Counted from the stretch's first letter, positions 8,921-19,106 are shown. The stretch is 64,000 bases of DNA from Vibrio neonatus (GCF_024346975.1 NZ_AP024885.1:2480001-2544000); one strand, 5' to 3'. Notes: generated by a model not told the origin, from the sequence alone. Numbers and translations: made by a program.

Positions 8921-10336
8921 ATGAACAAAGAAAACTCAAATCAAATAGCTAAAATAGGTTTTTGCCTCTTAATACCTATTCTCATACTAGCTATGCCAAG
9001 TGCTTGGATCCCAATCCAAGATATCACTGTGGTGCAGCAACGCCTACTTGCCATCTTTGTGATGTCTGCATTGCTGTGGGTACTTGAGCCTGTCCCTGTG
9101 TTTGCGACTTCAATCTTAATTATTACCCTTGAGCTGATTTTCTTATCCGATAAAGGGCTGACCGTTTTAAGGGTCGATCACGCCAATGAAGCCTTTGGCA
9201 CGCTGATTCCCTACACCGATATTTTAGGCTCATTCTCATCACCGATCATCATTCTATTTATGGGTGGTTTTGCGTTGGCAATTGCAGCATCCAAATATCA
9301 GCTCGATAACAACTTAGCGCGAGTTCTATTAAAACCCTTTGGCACCAAGCCTAAGTACATCATGCTAGGTTTAATGTTGATTACCGCTGTGTTCTCGATG
9401 TTTATGTCAAACACCGCCACCACTGTGATGATGCTGGCGCTACTTGGGCCAATTGTTGCCTCAGCCAAACCCGGCGATCTTGGAATTAAAGCGCTGGTAT
9501 TGTGTATCCCTATTGCGGCTAACACCGGTGGTATTGCAACGCCCATTGGTACACCGCCAAACGCCATTGCTTTGCAATATCTGACTGGGGAAAACAGCAT
9601 CGACTTTTTAAGTTGGATGCTATTTGGTTTACCGTTTGTCATTGTGCAACTGGCGATTGCATGGGTACTTTTGCAAAAACTGTTCCCTTCATCTGAAGAA
9701 AAAATGGTGCTCTCTTTAGAAGGTACATTCCTAAAATCATGGAAAGCGATTGTGGTCTACATTACCTTTGCCCTGACCATCATTCTTTGGATGACCACTA
9801 AACTGCACGGCATGAATACCTACGTTGTATCCGTTATTCCATTGGCGGTCTTTACCTTAACCGGAATTATGGGCAAAACTGAAATTAAGCAGATCAACTG
9901 GGATGTACTTTGGTTAGTTGCCGGTGGTATCGCCATTGGTTTGGCCTTGGATAAAACAGGGCTAGCCAGTGCTTTAGCGCATTCGATTGATTATCAGAGC
10001 CTATCTCCAGTGGCAGTGGTCATCACCTTATCGATTATTTGCTGGCTGATGGCGAACTTTATGTCCAACACCGCAACCGCTAACTTATTGATGCCGATTG
10101 CAGCCGCCATTGGCGCCTCTATGCCAAGCCTAGTGGCAGTAGGTGGTTTACAAGGGCTGTTAGTGGTCGTCGCCTTCTCTGCATCACTGGGTATGATTTT
10201 ACCTGTGTCCACGCCTCCTAACTCACTAGCGTATTCAACGGGCTTAATTGAAAGCAAAGATATGGCTAAAACTGGGGTTATTTTGGGCATTGTAGGTTTG
10301 GCTCTGGTGTATATTGCTATGTTCTTGCTTACTTAA
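8921..10336 (+). CDS. DASS (SLC13) family sodium-coupled dicarboxylate/anion symporter
   Basis: A 471-residue, largely hydrophobic protein with two copies of the family SNT signature: FMSNTATTVMM near residue 165 and FMSNTATANLL near residue 383, each after an inverted-repeat half. PIGTPPNAIA and PVSTPPNSLAYSTG are the paired second motifs. This arrangement matches divalent anion:Na+ symporters such as VcINDY, which import succinate, fumarate or malate. Exact substrate cannot be told. The ribosome binding site AAGGAAGTGATGGG is strong. A glycerophosphodiesterase gene begins 12 bases after the stop, suggesting an operon. Confidence 0.88.
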   Translation: MNKENSNQIAKIGFCLLIPILILAMPSAWIPIQDITVVQQRLLAIFVMSALLWVLEPVPVFATSILIITLELIFLSDKGLTVLRVDHANEAFGTLIPYTDILGSFSSPIIILFMGGFALAIAASKYQLDNNLARVLLKPFGTKPKYIMLGLMLITAVFSMFMSNTATTVMMLALLGPIVASAKPGDLGIKALVLCIPIAANTGGIATPIGTPPNAIALQYLTGENSIDFLSWMLFGLPFVIVQLAIAWVLLQKLFPSSEEKMVLSLEGTFLKSWKAIVVYITFALTIILWMTTKLHGMNTYVVSVIPLAVFTLTGIMGKTEIKQINWDVLWLVAGGIAIGLALDKTGLASALAHSIDYQSLSPVAVVITLSIICWLMANFMSNTATANLLMPIAAAIGASMPSLVAVGGLQGLLVVVAFSASLGMILPVSTPPNSLAYSTGLIESKDMAKTGVILGIVGLALVYIAMFLLT

Positions 10337-10348
10337 AAAGGAAAAACC

Positions 10349-11068
10349 ATGCTGGTGATTGCGCACCGAGGGGCGAGAGAAACTCACCCAGAAAACACTT
10401 TGCTTGCCTTTGAACAAGCATTGGCAGGCGGAGCTACCGCCATTGAATTGGATGTCCACCAGCATCACAGTGAGTTATTAGTTATTCATGATAGCTGGGT
10501 CAACCGCACCACCAATGGTTCAGGCCCACTCAGCTGGTTTTCGCTAGAGAAGCTCCAACAGCTCGATGCAGGGCAAGGTGAACACATCCCCACGCTCAAG
10601 GAAACCCTGCAAGCCTTATCAGGTCGCTGCGCCTTAAATATCGAACTCAAAGGCATGGATGATATGGCGCTTTTGCTGGAGCATTTAGACTACGCCATTA
10701 CCCACTGTCAGTTCAGCAATGAACAGTTGCTTGTGTCCTCGTTCAATCATCATTGGTTAGCCGAGTTAAACCGTCTACGTCCTACCACTAAAATAGCGGC
10801 CCTAACCGCCAACAAGCCGATTGGCTTATGTCAATTTGCCCAACAGTTAAATGCCTATAGCATCAATGTCGATCTCGATGTGGTGGATAGCGAAATGGTG
10901 CAAGACGCCAAAAATCGCGGTTTAAAAGTGTTTGTGTACACCGTTAATCGTCCGCAAGATTGGCAACGCCTGCACAACATGGGAGTGGATGGTATTTTCT
11001 GTGATACACCGAGTAAAGCCGTTGCCTGCTTCTGCACTGAAACGACTCAACGCCCTTTTTGGCCCTAA
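10349..11068 (+). CDS. Cytoplasmic glycerophosphodiester phosphodiesterase (UgpQ-like)
   Basis: A 239-residue TIM-barrel GDPD enzyme without a signal peptide, predicted to split glycerophosphodiesters to glycerol-3-phosphate and an alcohol. N-terminal catalytic motif HRGARETHPENT, metal ligands in AIELDVH, the second His in VIHDSWVNRTT, then LNIELKG and VDGIFCDTP are all visible. Length and lack of leader resemble E. coli UgpQ rather than periplasmic GlpQ. AAGGA precedes the ATG, and it follows the DASS transporter closely. Confidence 0.88.
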   Translation: MLVIAHRGARETHPENTLLAFEQALAGGATAIELDVHQHHSELLVIHDSWVNRTTNGSGPLSWFSLEKLQQLDAGQGEHIPTLKETLQALSGRCALNIELKGMDDMALLLEHLDYAITHCQFSNEQLLVSSFNHHWLAELNRLRPTTKIAALTANKPIGLCQFAQQLNAYSINVDLDVVDSEMVQDAKNRGLKVFVYTVNRPQDWQRLHNMGVDGIFCDTPSKAVACFCTETTQRPFWP

Positions 11069-11163
11069 TGCAATAAAGGCACGATAAAAGCGCAATAAAG
11101 ACAAGGGTTTCTAATCGACACAATATGGGGCATATTGATGCTACCTTTTAAGCAACTTCAATA

Positions 11164-12057
11164 ATGACCATGGGATACGAATGGTTGGCCCTTGCTGCGG
11201 CCTTCTTATGGGCAATATCTAGCCTTATATCTGTTAAACCTGCTCGCCACTTAGGGCCTTTTGCCTATAGCCGCTGGCGAATGGGTTGTACCGCCGTCAT
11301 GCTTACCGCAATGGCGTTCATCACCGGTGGATGGAGCACTGTAAGCAGTGTACATGTCACGCCTATGGCCCTCTCAGGGCTGATTGGTATCTTTATTGGT
11401 GATACCGCACTGTTTGCCTGTATGAACCGTATGGGGCCAAGACGCGCTGGATTACTCTTCTCTTGTCATGCAGTTTTCTCTGCGGTGATCGGCTACTGGC
11501 TGTTTAACGAAAAATGGCAGGGGCTAGAACTGCTCGGCGCTATTTTGGTATTTTCTGGGGTGGTGATCGCCATCTTTTTTGGGCGTAAGCAAACTGAGCA
11601 ACATGATTGGGAAGCCTTGCAAGGCAAAATGAACATCAGCATTGGCATTGGTCTGTTGGCTGCGCTGTGCCAAGCCCTAGGTGGCATTATTGCTAAACCT
11701 GTCATGCAAACCGATATTGACCCTGTCGCCGCCTCAGCGATTCGTATGATTACCGCTTTTGTTGCTCACTCCCTATTTTTAGCTTGCGGAGCCAAACAAG
11801 CAAAAGCCGTCCATCGTATTAACTTGAAGATTTTTGCTATTACGGCATTAAATGGCTTTTTGGCGATGGCGGTCGGAATGACCTTAATCTTGTATGCGTT
11901 GCAAGAAGGTAATGTAGGTATGGTTGCGCTACTCTCTTCCACCACCCCTATTATGATACTGCCGCTGTTGTGGTTTATCACCAAACAACGACCAAATCGC
12001 TACGCATGGTATGGCGCGATTTTAGCCGTTGTCGGTACTGGCTTGATTGTCAGTTAA
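11164..12057 (+). CDS. EamA/DMT family transporter
   Basis: A 297-residue inner-membrane protein with ten hydrophobic segments arranged as two EamA repeats, typical of the drug/metabolite transporter superfamily (RhaT/YdcZ-like exporters). The first repeat begins with LALAAAFLWAISSL, the second with ISIGIGLLAALCQALGG; the C-terminal PIMILPLLWFITKQRPNRYAW is family-typical. Substrate unknown. It converges with epmA, only 18 bases apart. Confidence 0.85.
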   Translation: MTMGYEWLALAAAFLWAISSLISVKPARHLGPFAYSRWRMGCTAVMLTAMAFITGGWSTVSSVHVTPMALSGLIGIFIGDTALFACMNRMGPRRAGLLFSCHAVFSAVIGYWLFNEKWQGLELLGAILVFSGVVIAIFFGRKQTEQHDWEALQGKMNISIGIGLLAALCQALGGIIAKPVMQTDIDPVAASAIRMITAFVAHSLFLACGAKQAKAVHRINLKIFAITALNGFLAMAVGMTLILYALQEGNVGMVALLSSTTPIMILPLLWFITKQRPNRYAWYGAILAVVGTGLIVS

Positions 12058-12075
12058 ATGGGCTGTTAGAGAAGG

Positions 12076-13050
12076 TTACGCACGAGAAAAGGTAAACGCG
12101 GTAATATCGTTGATATGCTGTTGCTGACACGCCAGCATAATCAATCTATCTATGCCTAACGCAACCCCCGAGCACTGTGGCAAGCCATGACGCAGTGCTT
12201 CAATCAGATGATAATCGATCGGTTGCGGCGCTAACCCCATTTGCTGACGTTTCGTATTGTCATCTTCAAAGCGGCGCAATTGCTCTTCAGGGTTATCCAG
12301 TTCATGGAAGCCATTAGCTAACTCTATGCCTTTAAAATATACCTCAAAGCGATCAGCCACTCGCTTATCACCAGCATTAATTTTCGCCAGTGCGGCTTGT
12401 GAAGCAGGGAAGTCATAAACAAAAGCCGGCGCTTGTTGCCCTATTTTCTCTTCTACTCCCACACTAAATAACAGCTGTAGCAAAGTATCTCTGTCCGATT
12501 CTTTCTCGGCTATATCGGCTAACCCCAACGAAGCTGCGACCGTTTTTAACTCAGGCATACTCGCTTCGAGTGGGCAGACATTAAGCACCGAAAGAAAGGC
12601 TTGTTGGTAGGTCATGCGATTGGCTTTATTGCACCCTAAAACCAACTGCAACAGTTGCTCCATTTCATCCATCAGATCATGATGATCAAATCCCACTCGA
12701 TACCACTCTAAAAGAGTAAATTCAGGATTGTGATAGCGGCCAGCCTCTTCGTTGCGAAAAGCCTTCGCTATTTGATAAATACAACCGCTCCCAGCAGCCA
12801 GTAGACGTTTCATATGAAACTCTGGACTGGTCATAAAGTACAGCTTTTTACCATCAGCATACCCAGGGCCAACAAATTCAGTTTGAAAGGTATGCAGGTG
12901 AATGTCAGTAACTGTGGCATGACTCATAGCCGGTGTATCCACCTCCAACACACTTCGCTGAGCAAAGAATTGTCTGATTTTAGCTACGATTTCTGCTCTT
13001 CTTTTTAAAGACTGAATGCTAGCGGAAGGCTGCCAATTGGAAATAGTCAT
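12076..13050 (-). CDS. epmA: EF-P--(R)-beta-lysine ligase EpmA (GenX/PoxA)
   Basis: A 324-residue paralogue of the class II lysyl-tRNA synthetase catalytic core without the anticodon-binding domain. It attaches (R)-beta-lysine to Lys34 of EF-P. Class II motifs are visible: [35 protein letters not shown] (motif 2 region) and [12 protein letters not shown] (motif 3). Its partners epmB and efp are at 16.7-18.3 kb. It is divergent from frdA, as in E. coli. Confidence 0.96.
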   Translation of the reverse strand: MTISNWQPSASIQSLKRRAEIVAKIRQFFAQRSVLEVDTPAMSHATVTDIHLHTFQTEFVGPGYADGKKLYFMTSPEFHMKRLLAAGSGCIYQIAKAFRNEEAGRYHNPEFTLLEWYRVGFDHHDLMDEMEQLLQLVLGCNKANRMTYQQAFLSVLNVCPLEASMPELKTVAASLGLADIAEKESDRDTLLQLLFSVGVEEKIGQQAPAFVYDFPASQAALAKINAGDKRVADRFEVYFKGIELANGFHELDNPEEQLRRFEDDNTKRQQMGLAPQPIDYHLIEALRHGLPQCSGVALGIDRLIMLACQQQHINDITAFTFSRA

Positions 13051-13105
13051 ATCACGCCCTTTGCGGTAAATGGGATTTTATTCATCGAATCAGTTCCTAT
13101 TTTCG

Positions 13106-13121
13106 CATGATAATGATCACA
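13106..13121. promoter_or_regulatory. CRP-like site between epmA and frdA
   Basis: CATGA-TAATGA-TCACA matches 8 of 10 conserved positions of the CRP consensus TGTGA-N6-TCACA. It lies about 155 bases upstream of frdA. No clear FNR box (TTGAT-N4-ATCAA) was found in the 227-base gap, which is unexpected for an frd operon. Confidence 0.3.
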
Positions 13122-13277
13122 TACCCCACTCTTTTTAGGGTTTTTGTGTTCTACTATTGCCAAATAACTAGATAAATCAATTTTTTCACGTCTCGTATCC
13201 TTTAAAATAGCTGATAGCATTTTTAATATTTCGATAATCACAAGCAGGTAAAACTGCCTACACTCTGGAGGATAACT

Positions 13278-15101
13278 GTGAAAGTATTACACACAGATAT
13301 CGCGGTCATCGGCGCAGGGGGTGCCGGTCTTCGAACTGCTATCGCAGCAGCAGAAGCGAACCCTGAATTGGAAGTTGCATTGATTTCCAAAGTTTACCCA
13401 ATGCGCTCGCACACTGTAGCGGCTGAGGGTGGATCTGCGGCCGTAGTCAAAGAAGAAGACAGCTTAGACAACCATTTCAATGATACTGTTGGTGGTGGTG
13501 ACTGGCTTTGTGAACAAGACGTAGTTGAATACTTTGTCGAAAACGCAACCCGTGAAATGATCCAAATGGAGCAATGGGGTTGTCCGTGGAGCCGCAAAGA
13601 AAACGGCGAAATTAACGTTCGTCGCTTCGGTGGTATGAAAGTTGAACGCACTTGGTTTGCCGCTGATAAGACCGGCTTCCACATGCTGCATACTCTTTTC
13701 CAAACTTCGATTAAATATCCACAGATCAAACGTTTTGATGAGTACTTTGTGGTTGACCTTCTGGTTGTAGATAACGAAGTTCAAGGTTTAATTGCCATTC
13801 ATATGGCTGAAGGTGAATTAGTCACCATCAAAGCAAAATCAGTTGTGCTTGCAACCGGTGGCGCAGGTCGTGTGTACCACACCAACACCAATGGCGGCAT
13901 CGTAACAGGTGACGGCATGGCAATGGCTTATCGCCACGGTGTACCTCTTCGTGACATGGAATTTGTTCAGTATCACCCAACAGGTTTACCGGGTACGGGT
14001 ATCTTGATGACTGAAGGTTGTCGTGGTGAAGGCGGTATTATCGTCAACAAAGATGGCTACCGTTACCTACAAGACTACGGTATGGGACCAGAAACTCCGG
14101 TTGGCCAACCGAAAAACAAACACATGGAGCTTGGCCCGCGCGATAAAGTATCGCAAGCATTCTGGCACGAGCAACAAAAAGGCAATACCATCAAGCACCC
14201 ACTAGGTGATGTTGTGCATCTAGACCTTCGCCATTTAGGTGAAGAGTATCTACATGAGCGCCTGCCTTTCATCTGTGAACTGGCTAAAGCGTATGTCAAC
14301 GTTGACCCAGCAAAAGAGCCTATCCCTATCCGCCCTACTGTTCACTACACCATGGGTGGTATTGAAACCAACCAAACTTGTGAAACACGCATCAAAGGTC
14401 TATTCGCGGTTGGTGAATGTGCTTCTGTTGGTCTACACGGTGCAAACCGCTTAGGCTCTAACTCTTTGGCTGAGTTTGTAGTGTTTGGTCGTGTAGCGGG
14501 TGAACACGCAGTAAAACGTGCCACTGAATTTGAAGGTTGGGACGACGACGCAATTAACTCTCAAGTTGAGTTGGTTGAAGCGCGCATTCAAGCTCTACTG
14601 GATCAAGAAGGCGACGAAAACTGGGCAACGATTCGTACTGAAATGGGCAACACTATGGAAGCTGGCTGTGGTATCTACCGCAGTGAAGATCTCATGCAAG
14701 AGACCATTGATAAGCTGACTGAGCTAAAAGAACGCTATAAGAAAATTAGCATCAAAGACAAAGGCAGAGTGTTCAACACTGACCTACTGTACGCTATCGA
14801 AGTGGGTTACGGCCTAGAAGTTGCAGAGGCTATGGCTCACTCAGCATTGCTGCGTAAGGAGTCTCGCGGTGCTCACCAACGTCTTGATGAAGGTTGTACA
14901 GAGCGTGATGATGAGAACTTCTTGAAGCACTCACTTGCATTCTACGCACCTCACAACGCGCCAAGCATCGACTACAGCCCTGTTAAAATCACCAAATCTC
15001 AACCTAAAGCTCGCCTGTACGGTGAGGCAGCTGAAGCGGCTGCTGCAGAAGAAAAAGCAGCAGAGAAAAAAGCTGCGGATAACGAGAAGGAGCAACAATA
15101 A
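13278..15101 (+). CDS. frdA: Fumarate reductase flavoprotein subunit FrdA
   Basis: A 607-residue catalytic subunit of menaquinol:fumarate oxidoreductase, facing the cytoplasm. The dinucleotide fold [17 protein letters not shown] is N-terminal; His45 in [10 protein letters not shown] is the expected covalent FAD site. Active-site blocks include [26 protein letters not shown] and [19 protein letters not shown]. The start is GTG at 13278 with GGAGGA upstream. The last 24 or so residues form an Ala/Glu/Lys-rich tail that E. coli FrdA lacks in this form. The stop overlaps frdB (ATAATG). Confidence 0.97.
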   Translation: MKVLHTDIAVIGAGGAGLRTAIAAAEANPELEVALISKVYPMRSHTVAAEGGSAAVVKEEDSLDNHFNDTVGGGDWLCEQDVVEYFVENATREMIQMEQWGCPWSRKENGEINVRRFGGMKVERTWFAADKTGFHMLHTLFQTSIKYPQIKRFDEYFVVDLLVVDNEVQGLIAIHMAEGELVTIKAKSVVLATGGAGRVYHTNTNGGIVTGDGMAMAYRHGVPLRDMEFVQYHPTGLPGTGILMTEGCRGEGGIIVNKDGYRYLQDYGMGPETPVGQPKNKHMELGPRDKVSQAFWHEQQKGNTIKHPLGDVVHLDLRHLGEEYLHERLPFICELAKAYVNVDPAKEPIPIRPTVHYTMGGIETNQTCETRIKGLFAVGECASVGLHGANRLGSNSLAEFVVFGRVAGEHAVKRATEFEGWDDDAINSQVELVEARIQALLDQEGDENWATIRTEMGNTMEAGCGIYRSEDLMQETIDKLTELKERYKKISIKDKGRVFNTDLLYAIEVGYGLEVAEAMAHSALLRKESRGAHQRLDEGCTERDDENFLKHSLAFYAPHNAPSIDYSPVKITKSQPKARLYGEAAEAAAAEEKAAEKKAADNEKEQQ

Positions 15102-15838
15102 TGCCAACTCGAATTCAAAAAGTAGATATTCTGCGTTACGACCCAGAGAAAGACGCAGAACCGTACATGCAGTCCTTTGAAGTGCCGTTTGACGATACCA
15201 TGTCTGTACTAGACGCGATTGGTTACATCAAAGACCACCTAGACAAAGACCTAGCCTATCGCTGGTCTTGCCGAATGGCGATCTGTGGTTCATGTGGCAT
15301 CATGGTGGATAATGTACCAAAACTTGCCTGCAAAACTTTCCTACGTGATTACCCAAATGGGCTCACTATTGAACCGCTAGCAAACTTCCCAATCGAAAAA
15401 GATTTGATTGTAGATATGACGCCATTTATTGAGCGCCTAGAAGCTATCAAGCCTTACATCATTGGTAATGACCGCACTCCAGAGGATGGCACTAACCTGC
15501 AAACTCCAGAGCAAATGGCACGTTATAAGCAGTTTGCCGCTTGTATCAACTGTGGTCTTTGCTACGCAGCATGTCCTCAGTTTGGTTTAAACCCTGACTT
15601 CTTAGGCCCTGCGGCGCTAACCCTAGCGCATCGCTACAACCTAGATAGCCGTGACAACGGTAAACAAGAACGTATGGAACTTATCAACGGTGACAACGGT
15701 GCTTGGGGCTGTACATTTGTTGGTTACTGCTCTGTGGTATGTCCGAAGAGTGTTGATCCTGCAGGCGCGGTAAACCAAGGCAAGATTGAATCTTCAAAAG
15801 ACTTTGTGATTGCTATGCTGAAACCGGAGGATGCGTAA
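15101..15838 (+). CDS. frdB: Fumarate reductase iron-sulfur subunit FrdB
   Basis: The 245-residue electron-transfer subunit. Cys57, Cys62, Cys65 and Cys77 bind the 2Fe-2S cluster ([10 protein letters not shown]...C). [12 protein letters not shown] (Cys148, 151, 154, 158) and [13 protein letters not shown] (Cys204, 210, 214) supply the 4Fe-4S and 3Fe-4S clusters. The start overlaps the frdA stop by one base and the stop overlaps the frdC start, indicating translational coupling. Confidence 0.97.
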   Translation: MPTRIQKVDILRYDPEKDAEPYMQSFEVPFDDTMSVLDAIGYIKDHLDKDLAYRWSCRMAICGSCGIMVDNVPKLACKTFLRDYPNGLTIEPLANFPIEKDLIVDMTPFIERLEAIKPYIIGNDRTPEDGTNLQTPEQMARYKQFAACINCGLCYAACPQFGLNPDFLGPAALTLAHRYNLDSRDNGKQERMELINGDNGAWGCTFVGYCSVVCPKSVDPAGAVNQGKIESSKDFVIAMLKPEDA

Positions 15839-16221
15839 TGAGTAATCGTAAACCTTACGTACGTGATATGAAGCGTACGTGGTGGAAGAACCATCCTTTC
15901 TATCGTTTTTATATGGTGCGAGAAGCAACGGTTTTGCCGTTAATTCTATTTACTCTATTCATCACTATTGGTTTAGGCGCACTGGTTAAAGGACCAGAGG
16001 CTTGGGCTGGTTGGTTAGAGTTTATGAGCAACCCTATCGTCATTATTATTAATATTTTGGCGTTGCTAGGCAGCTTATTTCACGCATTTACCTTCTTCAA
16101 TATGATGCCGCAGGTAATGCCGATGCGCTTCAAAGGGAAGCCTATCGATGGAAAAGCTATCGTACTAGCACAGTGGGCTGTTGTGGCCTTTATTTCTCTA
16201 ATTGTTCTCGTCATTGTATAA
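15838..16221 (+). CDS. frdC: Fumarate reductase membrane anchor FrdC
   Basis: A 127-residue membrane subunit with three hydrophobic helices. The N-terminal [20 protein letters not shown] and the block [15 protein letters not shown] are typical of FrdC, which with FrdD binds menaquinol and anchors FrdAB. Its ATG overlaps the frdB stop codon (TAATG). Confidence 0.95.
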   Translation: MSNRKPYVRDMKRTWWKNHPFYRFYMVREATVLPLILFTLFITIGLGALVKGPEAWAGWLEFMSNPIVIIINILALLGSLFHAFTFFNMMPQVMPMRFKGKPIDGKAIVLAQWAVVAFISLIVLVIV

Positions 16222-16231
16222 GGAGTCGAAT

Positions 16232-16594
16232 GTGATCAATAAACATCCAAAGCGTTCTGACGAACCCGTATGGTGGGGGCTGTTTGGTGCCGGTGGTTCA
16301 TGGTTTGCCATGATCACCCCAGTAACGATTTTTGTGCTTGGTATTCTTGTACCACTTGGTATTATCGATGCTGATGCTATGAGCTACGAGCGAGTGTCTG
16401 CGTTTGTAAAAACCATCATAGGGGCATTGTTTGTTATCGCAACTATTGCGCTTCCTATGTGGCATGCAATGCACCGTGTACACCACGGTATGCACGACCT
16501 TAAACTGCACACAGGTGTTGCAGGTAAAGTAGCGGCTTACTTCATTGCGGCGTTCTTTAGTGGCTTAGCTGTGGTATTTGTCTTCATGGTGTAG
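16232..16594 (+). CDS. frdD: Fumarate reductase membrane anchor FrdD
   Basis: I place the start at the GTG at 16232, which follows AAGGAG at the right distance and gives 120 residues beginning [20 protein letters not shown], the usual FrdD N-terminus; a longer frame from 16202 would overlap frdC. Three membrane segments are visible, with [13 protein letters not shown] in the loop before the last. A bidirectional terminator follows. Confidence 0.95.
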   Translation: MINKHPKRSDEPVWWGLFGAGGSWFAMITPVTIFVLGILVPLGIIDADAMSYERVSAFVKTIIGALFVIATIALPMWHAMHRVHHGMHDLKLHTGVAGKVAAYFIAAFFSGLAVVFVFMV

Positions 16595-16613
16595 CACTAA
16601 ATTTGAGACAAAC

Positions 16614-16644
16614 AAAAGGCCGCTGTGAAAACAGCGGCCTTTTT
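16614..16644. terminator. Bidirectional terminator between frdD and efp
   Basis: GGCCGCTGT-GAAA-ACAGCGGCC, a nine-pair GC-rich stem with GAAA tetraloop, flanked by AAAA and TTTTT. It serves the convergent frd and efp transcripts. Confidence 0.9.
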
Positions 16645-16664
16645 AATGTTTGCTTGTTAGTGGA

Positions 16665-17231
16665 TTATTTTACACGTCCAACGTATTCGCCAGAGCGAGT
16701 ATCACACTTAACAATTTCACCAATCTGGATGAATAAAGGAACACGAACAACAGCGCCTGTTGATAGTGTTGCTGGCTTACCGCCTGTACCTTGAGTATCA
16801 CCTTTCAGACCTGGATCTGTTTCAACAACTTCAAGCTCAACAAAGTTTGGTGGAGTAACTACAATCGGGTTACCGTTCCAAAGAGTGATCATACAAGTGT
16901 TGTTTTCAACGAGCCATTTAGCGTTATCACCAACAGCTTTAACATCAGCAGCAATTTGCTCGAATGTTTCGTTGTTCATAAAGTGGTAGAATTCGCCGTC
17001 TGAATATAGATAATCTAGGTCGATATCTAGAACGTCAGCAAGCTCAACAGATTCACCAGACTTAAATGTTTTCTCTAGAACCTTGCCTGATAGTAGTTTA
17101 CGAACTTTAACACGGTTAAATGCTTGGCCTTTACCCGGTTTTACATATTCGTTTTCTAGAATTGAACATGGCTCGTTATCGAGCATGAACTTTAAACCGC
17201 CCTTGAATTCATTGGTACTTACAGTAGCCAT
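16665..17231 (-). CDS. efp: Elongation factor P
   Basis: A 188-residue three-domain factor that rescues ribosomes stalled at polyproline. The loop VKPGKGQAF carries Lys34, the residue that EpmAB beta-lysylate. The C-terminal block [19 protein letters not shown] is the EF-P signature. epmB starts divergently 33 bases away and epmA lies beyond the frd operon, so all three parts of the modification system except EpmC are within 6 kb. Confidence 0.97.
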   Translation of the reverse strand: MATVSTNEFKGGLKFMLDNEPCSILENEYVKPGKGQAFNRVKVRKLLSGKVLEKTFKSGESVELADVLDIDLDYLYSDGEFYHFMNNETFEQIAADVKAVGDNAKWLVENNTCMITLWNGNPIVVTPPNFVELEVVETDPGLKGDTQGTGGKPATLSTGAVVRVPLFIQIGEIVKCDTRSGEYVGRVK

Positions 17232-17264
17232 TTTTTCCTCTTTTTATTCTTAGAGTAAGTTTTA

Positions 17265-18287
17265 ATGTCGCATATAATAACCCAAAAACCTGTATCTGTT
17301 GAAAAAAACTGGTTGCAACAATTGGCTAATGGGATCTCCGATCCTGCCGAACTACTCTCAATGCTTAATATTGACCCTCAAGATTGTGCAAATAGCTTGT
17401 CAGCTCGCAAACTTTTCGCACAACGAGTGCCTGTAAGCTTTGTTGAGAGAATGGAAAAAGGCAATATCAACGACCCTCTTTTGCTACAAGTTTTGCCTGT
17501 CGATGCAGAATTTAATGAAGTGGCTGGGTACAGCAAAGATCCCCTACAAGAACAAGACAACGAACAACCCAGTCTTCTACACAAATACAAAAGCCGTGTG
17601 CTATTGGTGTTTAAAGGCAGTTGCGCTATTAATTGCCGCTACTGTTTCCGTCGTCATTTCCCATACGCAGATAACAAAGGCAGTAAGTCTATTTGGCAAA
17701 ACAGCTTAGACTATATTGCCCAGCATCCAGAAGTAAACGAAGTGATCCTCTCTGGTGGCGACCCTTTAATGGCTAAAGATCATGAACTGCAATGGTTCAT
17801 CACTCAATTACAGCAAATTGAACATGTACGCACTTTGCGTATTCACTCTCGATTGCCTGTGGTGATTCCTGACCGAATTACTGACTCACTTTGTCGCATG
17901 CTACAAGAAAGCTCTTTAAATACGGTATTAGTGACTCATATTAATCATCCGAATGAGATCAATGCTGAGTTGGCAGCGGCTATGTTTAAGCTAAAACAAA
18001 GTCAGGTAACCTTGCTCAATCAAGGCGTTATGTTAAAGGGCGTGAATGATGAAGTGTCTGTGCTAAAAGCCCTCAGCGAGAAGCTTTTTGATGCCGGAAT
18101 TTTACCTTACTACATGCACGTATTAGATAAAGTACAAGGCGCAGCACATTTTCATATCAGCGATGACCAAGCTCGACAGTTAATCGCAAACTTAATGAAA
18201 GAAGTTTCTGGCTATCTGGTGCCTTCGCTTACCCGAGAGATTGGTGGTAGAGCCAGCAAAACGCTGTTAGATCTGCATTTAGAATAG
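17265..18287 (+). CDS. epmB: EF-P beta-lysylation protein EpmB (lysine 2,3-aminomutase)
   Basis: A 340-residue radical SAM/PLP enzyme that converts (S)-alpha-lysine to (R)-beta-lysine for EpmA. The cluster motif is Cys120-Cys124-Cys127 in CAINCRYCFRRHFPY. VILSGGDPLM, LRIHSRLPVVIP and YYMHVLDKVQGAAHF are aminomutase family blocks. It is divergent from efp with only 33 bases between the starts, so promoters overlap the coding starts. Confidence 0.95.
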   Translation: MSHIITQKPVSVEKNWLQQLANGISDPAELLSMLNIDPQDCANSLSARKLFAQRVPVSFVERMEKGNINDPLLLQVLPVDAEFNEVAGYSKDPLQEQDNEQPSLLHKYKSRVLLVFKGSCAINCRYCFRRHFPYADNKGSKSIWQNSLDYIAQHPEVNEVILSGGDPLMAKDHELQWFITQLQQIEHVRTLRIHSRLPVVIPDRITDSLCRMLQESSLNTVLVTHINHPNEINAELAAAMFKLKQSQVTLLNQGVMLKGVNDEVSVLKALSEKLFDAGILPYYMHVLDKVQGAAHFHISDDQARQLIANLMKEVSGYLVPSLTREIGGRASKTLLDLHLE

Positions 18288-18291
18288 AAAA

Positions 18292-18322
18292 AACCTCGGC
18301 GAGACGCTGTCTCGTCGAGGTT
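18292..18322. terminator. Hairpin after epmB
   Basis: AACCTCGGCGAGA pairs with TCTCGTCGAGGTT (one mismatch-tolerant pair) around CGCTG. No long T-run follows on the plus strand; the A-rich flank at 18286-18293 makes it more terminator-like on the minus strand, ending the adjacent secreted-protein gene. Confidence 0.6.
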
Positions 18323-18356
18323 CAATAATAAGGTGTATAAAATGCTGTAACGTCGA

Positions 18357-18920
18357 TTACTTAGCAAAGTTCACGATAGGGAAACATTTAAAGAAGCCAT
18401 TGTCAGCACAGTTAATTAGACCAATCTGTACGCCATCAATTTTTTCTGTTTTGTTGAAGATACCTAGCTGGAAGTTAGATTCTTTAGAAAGGCTCACCAC
18501 AGCTACATCAGCAATAGTTTTACCTTTAGAGATGTTAGCCACACCCAAGTTTAGACCTTTTACATTGTTGGTAATGTTAACCGCACTCACGTTAGCACCT
18601 GTTGTATTACCTGGGTTCCAGTTAAATAGACCCAATGCCGCACCGGTCATTTGTTTATTAACCTTAGAACCACCAAAGAAAAAGCTTAAGTTAACCCCTG
18701 TCATGTTATCGCGCTCAGACATACCTAACACTGAGATGTCTAACCCTTTAACTTCACGAACTTGACCGTGTAATACAGACAGACGTACACCGCCTACAGA
18801 GTCTACATTTGGCGCATTAAAGCCATTTAGAGAAGAGAACATTACCGGCGCACTTTCAGCCATAGCAAAAGGTGAAGCAAGGGCAAGTGTCGCTGTTACT
18901 GCTAATAGTCGTTTTTTCAT
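18357..18920 (-). CDS. Secreted Gly/Asn-rich repeat protein of unknown function
   Basis: From ATG 18920 this encodes 187 residues with a clear signal peptide (MKKRLLAVTATLALASPFAMA, cleaved after AMA by eye is likely but unproven in exact site). The mature part has repeated short units of the form G-x-N/D-hydrophobic-G, for example VKGLDISVLG, MTGVNLSFFFGG, MTGAALGLFNWN, VKGLNLGVANIS and IDGVQIGLINC, suggesting a beta-solenoid or small barrel at the cell surface. Two Cys near the end (CADNGFFKC) could form a disulfide. It resembles the LA_2272-type surface repeat family; no function is assigned. Confidence 0.75.
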   Translation of the reverse strand: MKKRLLAVTATLALASPFAMAESAPVMFSSLNGFNAPNVDSVGGVRLSVLHGQVREVKGLDISVLGMSERDNMTGVNLSFFFGGSKVNKQMTGAALGLFNWNPGNTTGANVSAVNITNNVKGLNLGVANISKGKTIADVAVVSLSKESNFQLGIFNKTEKIDGVQIGLINCADNGFFKCFPIVNFAK

Positions 18921-19042
18921 TTTAAAATCCATCTTATTGATTACAACTCTATTTGGCTTGGGTCTCAAACCGTCACCAATAAAGCATAAAACAAAATAAA
19001 CTAATTGCATATGAAATATAATTATTTCATGTATTTATCCAT

Positions 19043-19070
19043 AAAAAAGCCCCTGCAATTGCAAGGGCTG
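19043..19070 (-). terminator. Rho-independent terminator of ybiT
   Basis: On the minus strand AGCCC-TTGCAATTGCA-GGGGCT forms a hairpin followed by TTTTTT. It lies 37 bases after the ybiT stop. Confidence 0.85.
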
Positions 19071-19106
19071 TCATCAATCAAAAAACGGAATTAGGCTTGG
19101 CTTTAC

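Noticed and set aside
13047..13241. 64-aa open frame between epmA and frdA on the minus strand
   Set aside because: It lies across the epmA/frdA promoter region, has no family features and no good ribosome binding site.
13051..13277. FNR box for the frd operon
   Set aside because: I looked for TTGAT-N4-ATCAA and found only unrelated halves; only a CRP-like match was kept, at low confidence.
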